The notes beneath the pieces were generated by a model that ran no database searches, was not told the DNA's origin, and saw only the letters and a program-made list of their open reading frames with translations. Of a DNA stretch of 64,000 bases, positions 45,003 to 54,896 are shown piece after piece. The position numbers and the translations under genes are program-made. Origin of the DNA: JBLMZI01 sp050258755 (GTDB taxonomy: Bacteria; Bacillota; Syntrophomonadia; Syntrophomonadales; DTU052); assembly GCA_050258755.1 (NCBI GenBank), contig JBLMZI010000011.1:402756-466755 (forward strand), in the 5' to 3' direction. Positions within the stretch are counted from its first letter, which is position 1. Every line of letters begins with the position of its first letter.

Positions 45003-45935
45003 ATGGCGGATATCCTACTTTATCTTTTTGTCATCTGCGCTTTTACAACCGGGGCGGCTTTGACGATTTACCTCAACAGAGTGGTGTATGCCCAAAAGTT
45101 TGAGATGGAAAAACGGCTGAATCAGGTTGCCAACATTACCGCCGATGCTTCCAGACTGGTGGACGAAGAGTTGGAAAAACCGTTTTTTGATCGGGTTATC
45201 CGGCCGTTTCTGGTTTGGGTCGGGACCAAAACCCAACGGTTTGTTCCGGTGACCAAGAGCGAAAACTGGGAGAAAAAGCTGGTGATGGCCGGCAACCCTT
45301 GGAATATTTCGGCGGCTGAATTCATTTCATTTCAATATGCCCTTACGGTGATCCTCGGATTAAGCGCACTGATCCTTTCCCTGCTGAACGGAATGGGGTT
45401 TCTCATTACCGCCGGCGCCGCTTTTTGGGGATTGCTGTTCGGCCGCTTCATTCTGGATACCCTGCTCAATTCGAAAATACGGGCGCGCCAGACCTTGCTG
45501 ACCAAAGCCCTGCCGGACGTTCTCGATCTACTCACGGTTTGCGTCGAAGCCGGACTTGGTTTTGACGCCGCCATGCAGAAGGTGGTGCAGAAAACCGATG
45601 GTCCAATCGCGGACGAATTCCATATCAGCCTGCAGGAAATGAAAATGGGCAAACATCGCCGGGAAGCCTTGATCGGCTTGTCTGAACGGACCGGAAGCGA
45701 GGATCTTGATTCCTTTATCCGCGCCGTGGTTCAGGCGGACCAGATGGGGGTTCCCATCAGTAAGGTGCTTCGGATTCAGTCTGATCAGATGCGGGTATTA
45801 AAACGCCAGCGGATTGAAGAGAAAGCCATGAAAGCCCCGGTGAAGATGCTGGTCCCGATGCTGCTCTTTATTTTTCCTTCCATCTTCCTGGTTCTATTGG
45901 GTCCGGCGATTATTCAGCTCAAGAGCACGATGTAA
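45003..45935 (+). CDS. tadC: Tad inner-membrane platform protein TadC
   Basis: Partner of TadB, 310 residues, also an F-domain protein (LPDVLDLLTVCVEAGLGFDAA, with helices at the N-terminus, near residues 110-150, and at the C-terminus). GATGTGAATGT before ATG 45003 is a weak ribosome site, consistent with coupling to tadB. It is the last gene of the Tad operon. Confidence 0.92.
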   Translation: MADILLYLFVICAFTTGAALTIYLNRVVYAQKFEMEKRLNQVANITADASRLVDEELEKPFFDRVIRPFLVWVGTKTQRFVPVTKSENWEKKLVMAGNPWNISAAEFISFQYALTVILGLSALILSLLNGMGFLITAGAAFWGLLFGRFILDTLLNSKIRARQTLLTKALPDVLDLLTVCVEAGLGFDAAMQKVVQKTDGPIADEFHISLQEMKMGKHRREALIGLSERTGSEDLDSFIRAVVQADQMGVPISKVLRIQSDQMRVLKRQRIEEKAMKAPVKMLVPMLLFIFPSIFLVLLGPAIIQLKSTM

Positions 45936-46044
45936 TACAAAGCCGCCCGGTGATCATTCCATCGGGCAGCCAATTTATCCCGCCAAAGTGCCATTCCTTT
46001 GAGCCGGAAACGATTCATCCCCGAGTGCTGCGGAAAACCTGACT

Positions 46045-46347
46045 TCACGGCTGAGCCGGGTGGGATTTGCGGACGGTTCGGCGGCAGGCGACGCCCGGGT
46101 TTCGGATCAGCAGGCGGTCCACAATCGAGCTCGTCACCGAGTCGCTGGCATCATCGACGATGACCAGCCGGGCATGAAAAGGCAAAGCCCCCATGACATG
46201 CCGGAACTCCTTCTCGAGGTCCGGACCGTACCGGGAGGCTTCAAGGTAAACATCCACGCATTTGTTCCCGGCTCCGGGACAGAAAGCCAGAATCAAAAAC
46301 ATCGCTGCAAGGATCAAAAGAAGCGCGCCGTTCACGAACAGCAGCAT
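46045..46347 (-). CDS. Small membrane-anchored protein, unknown
   Basis: 100 residues: an N-terminal hydrophobic helix (LLFVNGALLLILAAMFLILAF) then a soluble part with VDVYLEASRYGPDLEKEFRHV, RLVIVDDASDSVT and an Arg-rich end. No family recognised. The start could be TTG 46356 or ATG 46347; the latter is chosen because the helix begins there. It faces tadC and precedes degU on the same strand. Coding is supported by codon pattern and a plausible protein, but not by a clear ribosome site. Confidence 0.5.
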   Translation of the reverse strand: MLLFVNGALLLILAAMFLILAFCPGAGNKCVDVYLEASRYGPDLEKEFRHVMGALPFHARLVIVDDASDSVTSSIVDRLLIRNPGVACRRTVRKSHPAQP

Positions 46348-46423
46348 CGGCCCCAAGCCCCCCCGTCGCTCCGTTTTGTACCTAGAATATGCAAGAAAAC
46401 GGGCCGAGGTGCTTTGAAAAGGA

Positions 46424-47053
46424 TCAATTCTTAATCAAATGGTGCTTTAAGGCGTAAACCGCGGCCTGAGTCCGATCTTTCACGTCAAGTTTTCGGAAAA
46501 TGCTGGTAAGGTGGTTCTTGACGGTCTTTTCGCTGATAAACAGGGCATCGGCCATTTCCTTGTTGGAGTGGCCGGCGACGACCATTTCCAGGACGTCCCG
46601 TTCGCGCCGGGTCAGCGAAAGGTCATGCGCTTTCCGTTCTCCGGACATTTGACGGACGATATGGCTGGCAACCCGGGAGTGAATCACCACTTCACCTGCC
46701 ATGACGCGCCGGATCGTAGTGACCAGTTCCTGAACCGCGACATCCTTGAGCAGATAGGCGGCAACCCCGGTTTTCACCATTTCGACCACCTGTTCGTCCT
46801 CACAGACAGTCAGCGCAACGATCTTCGTGTCGGGGAGCTCGCGCAGAATCACTTTCGTAGCTGTGATACCGTCTGTACCCGGCATGTTAACATCCATCAG
46901 GATGACGTCTGGCTTGTGTTTTCGGGCCATATTAATCGCGCCCTGTCCGTCGCCGACCTCGGCCAGGATTTCGATATCCAATTCCGCTTCCAGAATCTTG
47001 CGAAGGCCCTCGCGGATCAGTGCATGGTCATCTGCAATCAGAATCCGAATCAC
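46424..47053 (-). CDS. degU: NarL/DegU-type response regulator
   Basis: Response regulator of 209 residues: receiver with ADDH, the phosphorylated Asp in ILMDVNMPG and K in LLKD, then a LuxR-type helix-turn-helix (LTRRERDVLEMVVAGHSNKEMADALFISEKTVKNHL). Start is GTG 47053, sharing a base with the TAG stop of the kinase (TAGTG), so translation is coupled. By gene order it corresponds to DegU, controlling motility, competence and exoenzymes. Confidence 0.92.
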   Translation of the reverse strand: MIRILIADDHALIREGLRKILEAELDIEILAEVGDGQGAINMARKHKPDVILMDVNMPGTDGITATKVILRELPDTKIVALTVCEDEQVVEMVKTGVAAYLLKDVAVQELVTTIRRVMAGEVVIHSRVASHIVRQMSGERKAHDLSLTRRERDVLEMVVAGHSNKEMADALFISEKTVKNHLTSIFRKLDVKDRTQAAVYALKHHLIKN

Positions 47054-48237
47054 TAGGCGTTTCCTCCTTGCGCCAGGGGCAGCTTGATGGTTACCTGCAC
47101 CCCGTGGCCGGGCTTACTATTCACTTTAATCTCTCCACCGAAAAACTCAACCCGTTCTTTCATCCCGATGATCCCGTAATGCCCGCGCTGCTTGTGAATT
47201 ACTTCCGGATCAAACCCCTGGCCTTCGTCCCGGATGATGACGGTGACCATTTCCGGGCTGGTTTCCAGCTTCACGGTCGCCTCGGTGACGCCGGCGTGCT
47301 TTTTCACATTGGTTAAGGCCTCCTGAACCAGCCGGAACAGGGCGACTTCTAGGGTCGACTCCAGCCGGCGCTCCTGGCCGACGAGCTGAAAATGAACCGC
47401 GAGCGCGTGTTTTGCTTCATATTCACCCAAATAATCGCGCAAAGCAGGGACTAATCCGAGTTCGTCCAGCGATACCGGCCTGAGATCGAAAATTACCCGG
47501 CGGACCTCGTTGATGTTCTCCCGGGCCATCGCTTTCAGCTGATTCATCTCCTGGCGCGCCTTTTCCCGGTCCTGATCCCAAATCCGGTCAATCCAATCCA
47601 TGCGCATGATCAGACTGGCCAGACCTTGGGCCGGACCGTCGTGCAGTTCGCGGGCGATTTTTTTACGCTCTTCCTCCTGGGCTTGGATCATCCACAGCGC
47701 CAGGTTCTGGCGCTTGGCGATATCCCCGAGCTGCTCGGTGATCTGCTCGAAATTGCCTTTCAGCATGCGAACCGCCATATTAACCTGTTCCATGAGCCCT
47801 TCCGCACGATGTGCGATATCAGAAACCCGTTTTAAACTGCGCTCCAGATCGTCCCGCCGGCGCAGGAGGCTCTTTTCCTGCTCGCGCAGGGAAGCAAGCC
47901 GGACCTGCAGTTGGCTTGCCGTATCATAAGCGGCCTTGATCTCGTCTTCCGAAGTGGACTTGAAATTGCGGCTGACTTCGACCAACCGCTGCCTGGCCTG
48001 GCGCTCGGCCCGTTCACATTTTTCCACTTCCGCAATAATGGCTCGGGCTTCCTCTTTCAGCGCAAACAGGTCAGCCGCCAAACCTTCGTACTCTTTGCGG
48101 GCCTCATCGGCGATATCGTAGATCTCGGTGCGGGCGTTCTCGACTGTTGACACCACCTGGTCCACAATTTCCTCCAGGGTGCCGATATCGACGTGGATGA
48201 TTTTGGCATTAAGCCTTGGCTTCGGTTTCCCGCTCAT
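47053..48237 (-). CDS. degS: DegS-type cytoplasmic sensor histidine kinase
   Basis: Kinase of 394 residues with no membrane helix. Residues about 20-190 form a long coiled coil with the DegS sensor pattern, then HisKA_3 with the phospho-His in ARELHDGPAQ and HATPase with DEGQGFDPE and GIIGMKERVE. An upstream extension to 48303 is open, but ATG 48237 has AGGAGCG before it and begins the soluble sensor. Forms a pair with degU and faces the comFA operon. Confidence 0.92.
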   Translation of the reverse strand: MSGKPKPRLNAKIIHVDIGTLEEIVDQVVSTVENARTEIYDIADEARKEYEGLAADLFALKEEARAIIAEVEKCERAERQARQRLVEVSRNFKSTSEDEIKAAYDTASQLQVRLASLREQEKSLLRRRDDLERSLKRVSDIAHRAEGLMEQVNMAVRMLKGNFEQITEQLGDIAKRQNLALWMIQAQEEERKKIARELHDGPAQGLASLIMRMDWIDRIWDQDREKARQEMNQLKAMARENINEVRRVIFDLRPVSLDELGLVPALRDYLGEYEAKHALAVHFQLVGQERRLESTLEVALFRLVQEALTNVKKHAGVTEATVKLETSPEMVTVIIRDEGQGFDPEVIHKQRGHYGIIGMKERVEFFGGEIKVNSKPGHGVQVTIKLPLAQGGNA

Positions 48238-48439
48238 GAACGCTCCTGGCTTGTCGAATCTTATCCCTAAGAAATTAGCCGAGACTGCCCCAATTTCCTT
48301 CATTTGTCGTCCGGTATATTATGCTATTTTGGAACAAGCGCCGAAACTTCCGGGAAAAAATGGATTTTGCCGGGTCGATTTCAATTTGACAATGCTGGCG
48401 CCCGGCCCGAAAATATAGGTAGGGGGAAGGTGGGGTAGT

Positions 48440-50296
48440 ATGCCTTGCGGCAGGTACATACTGTATTTGGCCTGGAATCAACAGAAATATCGACTGGGTA
48501 TCTCCGCGAACCCCCAGATTGACCTGTCGTTTTTACGCGAATCCGAGGGGTATGAGAATCTGGCCTATATTTCGCCGCCGATGCCGCTGGCTTTTAGTGA
48601 GCGGCTTCTGACCCTGTGTGCCAGTCCGCAGGAGCGGATCGGGAAACAATACCGCCCCTTCATCAAGATCCCGTTTTTCGTCAACCAGGAGATCGTGATC
48701 CGCTCGATTCTGAAACGGAAGGCTGGCCGGGTGAAAAAGGAACTGGCCAACTTTGATGAACATTACCTGGCCGGAGAACCGGTCGTTTACAGCCAGAGTA
48801 CGGCAAATATCGATTATTATTCCCTCAACTATTACGAGGATATTGTCGAATACATTTTACAGGGGCGGATTTACTACCTGCACGAAATCGCCCGGCGCTT
48901 GAAGGACAGAAACCTTGAAACCGAGGACCTGGAGGTTATCCTTCACCTGTTAACCCTGAAAGGCCTGATCGTTCGGGTCCCGTCCGTCAAGCTGAACGTG
49001 GACGGCAGCATGGCCTGTAACCGGTGCGGGCATGAGTACCGGGTTGTCAAAACCTACTGTGAGCGGGGACGCAAAGAATGCTTCATGTGCCAGGAGTGCC
49101 TGATGCTGGGCGAGTCCAAACCCTGTGACGCGCTATACGCCGCGGTCGCCAAAGCTCAACCGGAAGAAGGCTTTGTGAAAAGTGTCCGGCTGAGCTTGGA
49201 TATCAGCTTCAGCCAACCGCAGTATGAAGCGTTTGAGACCTTGACCCGATTTATCCGCAAAGACAGTCTGACCGAATGCCTGGTGCTGGAAGCCTGCGGG
49301 GCCGGCCGGCCGGAAGTCGTGTACGGCGCGGTGCGCGAGGTGTTAAAGCGCGGCGGCAGGGTTCTTTTTGGGGTTTTGCGGCGGGATTACCTGGAGGATA
49401 TGGCGCTCCGCCTGGAACGGGCTTTTCCCGGCGCCGGGCTGGTGACATCCACCGGAAACCGCACCTGGGAGCGTAATGGGGATATCATCCTGGCAACAAC
49501 GCACCAGGCCATGAAGTACTACAAACGCTTTGATTTGGTGATTCTGGACGAAAGTGAAACTTTTCCGCACCGGGCCAACCCGATGCTGATCAATGCTTTG
49601 CGCCGGGCCAGGAAGAACGAAGGCAAATTCATCTACCTGACACCGACGCCGACCCCGGAAGTCTATGCCATGTCCCAGCGCGGACTGATGAAAGTGGTTC
49701 AGATTCCTGGCCGCCCTCACGGCAAGCCATTGGTAGTACCGCGGGTGGTTTTGGAAAAAGAGCTCGCGAATGATACGAAGATACCGGAACAGCTGCTCCA
49801 CTTGATCCGGGAGACGCTGGAAGAGGATAAAGCCCAGGGGCTGATCATTGTGCCGGACGCCGACCGGGCCCGGCGGGTGGGGGAACAGCTGATGCACCAG
49901 CTGGAACTGCTGCCGCTCCAGGGGCTGACCGGGGAACCGGTGGCCTGGACCGATGCGCGCGATCCGCTGCGTGATAAAAAGGTCGCTTCCTTTATAAAGG
50001 GAGAGCATAATATTCTTGTGACTACCAATCTGACCCGGCGCGGAGACCGGGCGCCAAATTCCAATTTAGTCGTTCTTTGGGCTGATCGGGAGATCTTCGA
50101 CGAAGGTCTGCTGGTTCAGCTGGCAGGCCGGGTGGGCTGGTCTGACGCCTATCCGTCCGGCAAAGTGTGGTTTGTAACCTCCCGGCAGACCCGTGAAATT
50201 GAAGGGGCCATCCGGAAGATCAAGCTGCTGAACGAGGAGGCGCAGAAGAAGGGCTATCTGGATAATGTAAAACAGAAGAAAAACGCCAGGCTGTAA
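48440..50296 (+). CDS. comFA: ComFA-like DNA helicase/translocase with altered ATPase motifs
   Basis: Competence protein of 618 residues that in other Bacillota drives transforming DNA into the cell. Zinc Cys pairs C193/C196 and C214/C217 match ComFA. DEAD-type motifs are recognisable but changed: Walker A reads GAGRPE at residues 287-292 where GAGKTE is usual (Lys to Arg, Thr to Pro), motif II is DESE (370-373), and motif VI is QLAGRVGWS where a second Arg is usual. So ATP hydrolysis may be impaired (inference). The frame is intact with normal codon use. GGGGGAAGG lies before ATG 48440. The first 110 residues are N-terminal to the family core. Confidence 0.85.
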   Translation: MPCGRYILYLAWNQQKYRLGISANPQIDLSFLRESEGYENLAYISPPMPLAFSERLLTLCASPQERIGKQYRPFIKIPFFVNQEIVIRSILKRKAGRVKKELANFDEHYLAGEPVVYSQSTANIDYYSLNYYEDIVEYILQGRIYYLHEIARRLKDRNLETEDLEVILHLLTLKGLIVRVPSVKLNVDGSMACNRCGHEYRVVKTYCERGRKECFMCQECLMLGESKPCDALYAAVAKAQPEEGFVKSVRLSLDISFSQPQYEAFETLTRFIRKDSLTECLVLEACGAGRPEVVYGAVREVLKRGGRVLFGVLRRDYLEDMALRLERAFPGAGLVTSTGNRTWERNGDIILATTHQAMKYYKRFDLVILDESETFPHRANPMLINALRRARKNEGKFIYLTPTPTPEVYAMSQRGLMKVVQIPGRPHGKPLVVPRVVLEKELANDTKIPEQLLHLIRETLEEDKAQGLIIVPDADRARRVGEQLMHQLELLPLQGLTGEPVAWTDARDPLRDKKVASFIKGEHNILVTTNLTRRGDRAPNSNLVVLWADREIFDEGLLVQLAGRVGWSDAYPSGKVWFVTSRQTREIEGAIRKIKLLNEEAQKKGYLDNVKQKKNARL

Positions 50297-50314
50297 GCCC
50301 TGGAGGTGATCGCG

Positions 50315-51034
50315 GTGCTTGAGATCCTGTTCGATGTAATTTTTCCGCAAAATGAATGCTGTTTGTGCCAGGCCCCCGGGAATTATTGGAGTCATCGGCC
50401 TTGGTGCCGCAACTGTGAACAGAATATGAAGGAAGCCCGACACGCTCAGACGATCTGCGAACGATGCGGCAAGTATCTGGAAAGCAATGGCCCGCTTTGT
50501 CACGGATGTGCCGAAAGCGAACCGCCTTTTCTCATTGCCCGGGCGGTCGGACCGTATGATGGGTGCTTTCGCAAAGCGATCAAGGTGTATAAATTTCTAA
50601 ACAGACGCAACCTGTCGATGCAGATGGGGGATTTGATGGCCGAAGTGGTCAGCGAAACCCCGGAATTCTGGCCAATTGATCTGATTGTTGGGGTGCCGAT
50701 GAGCAAGGAAGGAATGAAGCTCAGAGGTTATAATCAGGCAGAACGGCTGGCAGTGCGCATTGCAAAAAAACTGAAAATTAGTTATAAACAAGGTGTGCTT
50801 GGCCGCAGCGAAACAACGGTGACGCAGCGGGAACTGAGCCGAGATGAAAGAGAGCAGAACCTGCGGAATGCATTCTTCGTCACAAATGATAAGCAGGTTC
50901 AAAAAAAGCGGGTGCTTCTGGTGGACGATGTATTCACGACCGGGGTTACCGCCAGGGAGTGCACCAACGCCCTGCTGCGGGCCGGAGCCGACTCGGTTCG
51001 GGTCATCACCTGGGCGACGGGAAAAGGCTTTTAG
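50315..51034 (+). CDS. comFC: ComFC-like amidophosphoribosyltransferase-fold protein
   Basis: Protein of 239 residues. N-terminal zinc-ribbon Cys (ECCLC, WCRNC, CERCGKYL, CHGC) precede a phosphoribosyltransferase fold with VLLVDDVFTTGVTA, the PRPP loop. Required for natural transformation in related bacteria. GTG 50315 is preferred over GTG 50306, which lies inside the GGAGG site. Directly follows comFA; comFB seems absent. Confidence 0.92.
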   Translation: MLEILFDVIFPQNECCLCQAPGNYWSHRPWCRNCEQNMKEARHAQTICERCGKYLESNGPLCHGCAESEPPFLIARAVGPYDGCFRKAIKVYKFLNRRNLSMQMGDLMAEVVSETPEFWPIDLIVGVPMSKEGMKLRGYNQAERLAVRIAKKLKISYKQGVLGRSETTVTQRELSRDEREQNLRNAFFVTNDKQVQKKRVLLVDDVFTTGVTARECTNALLRAGADSVRVITWATGKGF

Positions 51035-51135
51035 ACGTTTGCTCTTTTTTCTTTCCAGCAAACGGGCAGAGCATAGATGGAATAGCTAGTCTTTAGGGGC
51101 AGACTGAATCAAAATGCAGTGAGGGGGAACGTAGG

Positions 51136-51573
51136 GTGGATATGAGAAACTGTCCAAGGTGTGATGCACTTTTTGGGTACGTCGGCAAGCCGCTGTGCAG
51201 GAAGTGTCTGGATGCGGAAGAGGATCAGTTCAAAAAAGTCCGTACCTATGTCCGCGATCATCCAGGGGCAACGGTGACGCAGACCGCTGAGGCGTGCGAG
51301 GTGGATGAGGAGATGATCATCCGGTACCTTCGCGAGGGCAGATTGATTTCAAAAGCGCTTAAAGCGAGTGTCTCGATCACCTGTGAACGGTGCGGCGCAA
51401 CGATTTCGGAAGGACGCTTCTGCAGAAGCTGTGCGGTGAAACTCAATAATGCCCTCCAGAATTCGATTGGCGCTGATGAACCACAAGACGAACCGGATGT
51501 TGAGCCGGCTAAGCGCCGGGGCGATCGTATGCATACAGTGGACGGCCCACGGCGAGGCCTGGGAAATAACTAG
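51136..51573 (+). CDS. yvyF: YvyF-type flagellar operon protein
   Basis: Small protein of 145 residues with zinc-ribbon ends: CPRC...CRKC at the N-terminus and CERCGATISEGRFCRSC near residue 90, with a DegT-like winged segment (VTQTAEACEVDEEMIIRYLREGRL). This is the TIGR03826 family found before flgM. GTG 51136 is followed by ATG 51142; ribosome sites allow either. Confidence 0.85.
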   Translation: MDMRNCPRCDALFGYVGKPLCRKCLDAEEDQFKKVRTYVRDHPGATVTQTAEACEVDEEMIIRYLREGRLISKALKASVSITCERCGATISEGRFCRSCAVKLNNALQNSIGADEPQDEPDVEPAKRRGDRMHTVDGPRRGLGNN

Positions 51574-51706
51574 GGCAGAAAAACCATGAAAATGGAAGAT
51601 AATCAAAGAGAAAGGGGAGGTAAACACAAAGCAGCGGAATTAACCTCTGAAGCGATTCCAGCGATGATAATTACAGAGAGGGCAAAACAGTAAGGCGGGG
51701 ATTACC

Positions 51707-52006
51707 ATGATCATTTCGAACCAAGTACAGAATCTGCTCAAAATCTACGGGAAGCAATTGAAGTCCGAGCCGGTACAGCCCAAAAAGGAAGTTGCGGCGA
51801 CCCGACGGGTGACTGACGAGGTAAAGATTTCAGGAGAAGGTAAATTGCTTCAAAAAGCGATACTTGCCGCAAAGCAGGCCCCGGATATGAATGCGGATAA
51901 GATCGAATCACTCAAGGAGGCGGTGGTCAGCGGGCAATACGCTGTCCAGGACACGGATGTCGCGGAAAAAATGATCAAGCAATTCTTGGAAGAGAAGATG
52001 ATCTAA
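51707..52006 (+). CDS. flgM: Anti-sigma-28 factor FlgM
   Basis: Protein of 99 residues that binds sigma-28 (SigD/FliA) and blocks late flagellar genes until the hook is finished. The C-terminal half (KIESLKEAVVSGQYAVQDTDVAEKMI) fits the FlgM core. Position before flgN/flgK is conserved. The flagellin promoters at 60396 and beyond are its expected targets. Confidence 0.9.
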   Translation: MIISNQVQNLLKIYGKQLKSEPVQPKKEVAATRRVTDEVKISGEGKLLQKAILAAKQAPDMNADKIESLKEAVVSGQYAVQDTDVAEKMIKQFLEEKMI

Positions 52007-52519
52007 TTGCGGGACATAACCGATTTACTGGCAGCATTCTGCGACAGCCTTGACCGGCAGATCGAACTGCTGGGACGGCTTCGCGAAGTGGCGGAGCAAA
52101 AAAAACCCGTCATTATATCCGGCGAGGTAACACAGCTGGATGCCCTCATGCGACAAGAAAACGTGCTTCTGCAGACGCTCAACAAGACCGAACAGCAGCG
52201 TTTACGCGAACAGGCCGAATTGGCCAGGGCGCTCGGCGCGGATTCATCCGCGATGACCGCCTCGGTCCTGATTGAGCGGGTGCGGGAGATTGACAAAGAG
52301 CGCGCATTGATTGTAAAGGCCAAGGTGGACACCTTGGCGTTTCACTTACAAGGCTTAAAAACCTTGAACAATCAGATTGCGGAATTGCTGGAACAATCGC
52401 TGGGCTTTATCGAATCCCTGGAAGAATTGATCAGCGGCGCACGGGACACCACCTATCAACCCCGCGGCTACGCGAACCAGAATCCGAATCTTCGAGGCTT
52501 ATTCGATAAAAAGATCTAG
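52007..52519 (+). CDS. flgN: FlgN-type flagellar chaperone
   Basis: All-helical protein of 170 residues, predicted coiled coil with LDRQIELLGRLREVAEQKKP and LIVKAKVDTLAFHLQGLKTLN. FlgN holds FlgK and FlgL before export. Start is TTG 52007, immediately after the flgM stop. Identification rests on size, helical pattern and position between flgM and flgK. Confidence 0.85.
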   Translation: MRDITDLLAAFCDSLDRQIELLGRLREVAEQKKPVIISGEVTQLDALMRQENVLLQTLNKTEQQRLREQAELARALGADSSAMTASVLIERVREIDKERALIVKAKVDTLAFHLQGLKTLNNQIAELLEQSLGFIESLEELISGARDTTYQPRGYANQNPNLRGLFDKKI

Positions 52520-52549
52520 CGCGCGTGGAGACACGAGGAGGGTACCGCT

Positions 52550-54862
52550 GTGAGATCTACATGGATTGGCCTAGAAATGGGCAAACGATCGATTGGTGCA
52601 CAACAATATGCCCTGGACATCACCGGGCATAATATTGCCAATGCAAATACCGAAGGCTTCTCCCGGCAGGCACCGGTTTTAGAAACCACCACACCGTTTG
52701 CTTCGCCGCAGCGCTATGCGATTTCCCCCGGACAATTCGGCACCGGCGTGACCATGAACCAAATCAGCCGGCTGCGCGATCAATTCATGGACCTTCAATT
52801 CCGAAACGAGAACCAGGCACTTGGCTATTGGGACATAAAAAAGGACGTTATGGACAAGTTGGAAGGCATTCTGAACGAGCCGACCGATGACAGCATGCGT
52901 TCTGTTTTGGACCAATTCTGGGAGTCTCTTGAAAACTTAAGCCAAAACCCGGAAGCGGATTCTGCGCGGTCCACGGTGGTGGAAAGCGGGCAGACGCTTT
53001 GCGATACCATTCAAAATATGTACCGCCAGTTGAAAGAACTGAACCAGGACCTCAACGCCAATGTTAAAACCCAGGTTGAACAAGTCAACAGTATTTCAAA
53101 GCAAATTGCCGATCTCAATGACCAGATCCAGGCGATCTCGATTACCGGCAACCAGCCGAACGACCTGATGGACCGGAGAGATCTGCTGATCGACCAGCTG
53201 TGTAAAATTGTCGATGTTCAGGTGAACGCGGACAAGAACGATATGGTCTCCTTAATTACCGGCGGTCGTGCGTTGGTTCGCGGCATCTATTATTCGGATA
53301 TGAAAGTCATTAATGATGCGAATGGCATGTACAAAGTCGTCTGGGGTGACAGTGAAAACTATGAGGTCAATCTGGTCAGCGGATCGCTTCAGGGGGTTCT
53401 GGAAAGCCGGGGCGAGAACGATCTGTACTGGAAATTGGATGAGACGACCATCAGTGAGACCATCGATCATTTTGAAAATAAAATCCTGAACTATCAGGTA
53501 GATACCCAACGCCTGGACACGACGACCAACCAGGCGGCATATATGAACAAACTCTACGAATACAGCGAGTACAGCGGGGACTTGATTCCGTCGGCCGGGA
53601 TGACATATACGCTGACAAACCCGGCTACTGCGGCGGCTCGTACTGACCTCAACGGCCAAATTCTGCTTGAAGTGATCAGTAAGAATCCGGCAACCAATGA
53701 ACTTACCATTCGGTACTCGGTCGATGGTGTCGATCGAACCGGGGTCAATCACTTTACCAACTCCGGAACCCTGGTGGTTGCCGATTGGGGACCTGGCGGG
53801 AATATGGTTTTACAGGATATCGCGACCGGGGACCCGATTGCGTTAAACGAAACCGGGTCGGAGGAACTGCTGATGTCTATCACCGGACTGGCGAATGGCA
53901 GTTCGGCCTTTAATACTGGCGACAAGTTCGTAATGGCCTTGACTGCGGCTCGAACTGCAGATGTTGCCGGGGTTTCCACCTGCGACGGCATGGTGGTGCA
54001 CAATATGGATACACTGCCTGGCGGGAAGAACAATGTCCTGCAATACTATTTCGACGAAGGCGTTATGAGCAATACCAAAATTAATGTAGGGACTTTCGCG
54101 CTGAACGAGGATGACGGCAGTGTTTATCAAAACAACGCCTTCGGGGTGGCTTTCCAGGAAATCACGGTGGACAATCCTTTCAAGGATGGGACCGCGGTAT
54201 TAATCAACCGGAAAGGCGACACCCTGCGCGAGGTTTACAGCCAGGAGATCGTTAATCCATATACCGGCGTCGTTCCGACCCTGGTCGATGCCCTAAACAC
54301 CCTCTCCAAACTGCTGTTGCAAGAGATGAATAAGGTGCACCGGTCCGGCTACAACCTGAATAACTTTCCCTATAATACGAATGTGAATTTCTTTAAGGAT
54401 CCGGGCGAAGTCACCGCCAATTATTCGTGGGCGGAAACCATAGCGCTCAGCGATGAAGTCCTTGCGGATTCTAAAAACATTGCCGCTGCTTCGCGGGAGA
54501 CCCGTGATTCACTGGGGAACCGGATCAATTTCGGAGATGGCGGAAACTGTGTCAGTCTGGCCCGGATTAAGCAAACCGCACTTACAACGCTTGACGATGC
54601 CACCCTGGATGACTATTGGCGGGCACAAACCGCTGAAATCGGGGTTAAATCCCAGGAGGCGGCCCGGATGGACGCCAATGTGCAGAATCTGGTGGACCAG
54701 GTCGACGCCAAACGGCTGTCGGTCTCCGGGGTTTCGCTGGATGAGGAAATGACCAGCATGATGCGTTTTCAACATGCCTACAACGCCGCTGCCCGATATT
54801 TGACAACCGTTGATGAATCCCTGGATAAAATCATCAACGGCATGGGCCGGGTTGGCCTCTAG
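52550..54862 (+). CDS. flgK: Flagellar hook-associated protein 1 FlgK
   Basis: Hook-filament junction protein of 770 residues. N-terminal rod-type motif with DITGHNIANANTEGFSRQ, a coiled-coil D0/D1 region with ISKQIADLNDQIQAI, and C-terminal SGVSLDEEMTSMMRFQHAYNAAARYLTTVDE. It is longer than the common 500-550 residues owing to a large central insert (residues about 290-560). Start is GTG 52550 with GAGGAGGG upstream. Confidence 0.95.
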   Translation: MRSTWIGLEMGKRSIGAQQYALDITGHNIANANTEGFSRQAPVLETTTPFASPQRYAISPGQFGTGVTMNQISRLRDQFMDLQFRNENQALGYWDIKKDVMDKLEGILNEPTDDSMRSVLDQFWESLENLSQNPEADSARSTVVESGQTLCDTIQNMYRQLKELNQDLNANVKTQVEQVNSISKQIADLNDQIQAISITGNQPNDLMDRRDLLIDQLCKIVDVQVNADKNDMVSLITGGRALVRGIYYSDMKVINDANGMYKVVWGDSENYEVNLVSGSLQGVLESRGENDLYWKLDETTISETIDHFENKILNYQVDTQRLDTTTNQAAYMNKLYEYSEYSGDLIPSAGMTYTLTNPATAAARTDLNGQILLEVISKNPATNELTIRYSVDGVDRTGVNHFTNSGTLVVADWGPGGNMVLQDIATGDPIALNETGSEELLMSITGLANGSSAFNTGDKFVMALTAARTADVAGVSTCDGMVVHNMDTLPGGKNNVLQYYFDEGVMSNTKINVGTFALNEDDGSVYQNNAFGVAFQEITVDNPFKDGTAVLINRKGDTLREVYSQEIVNPYTGVVPTLVDALNTLSKLLLQEMNKVHRSGYNLNNFPYNTNVNFFKDPGEVTANYSWAETIALSDEVLADSKNIAAASRETRDSLGNRINFGDGGNCVSLARIKQTALTTLDDATLDDYWRAQTAEIGVKSQEAARMDANVQNLVDQVDAKRLSVSGVSLDEEMTSMMRFQHAYNAAARYLTTVDESLDKIINGMGRVGL

Positions 54863-54896
54863 AGTTTTAACCGCGAGTAAAGGCAGGTGACCCCCA

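Noticed and set aside
48386..48420. Sigma-A promoter for comFA with a perfect TTGACA
   Set aside because: No -10 at suitable spacing, and any start would fall almost on the ribosome site.
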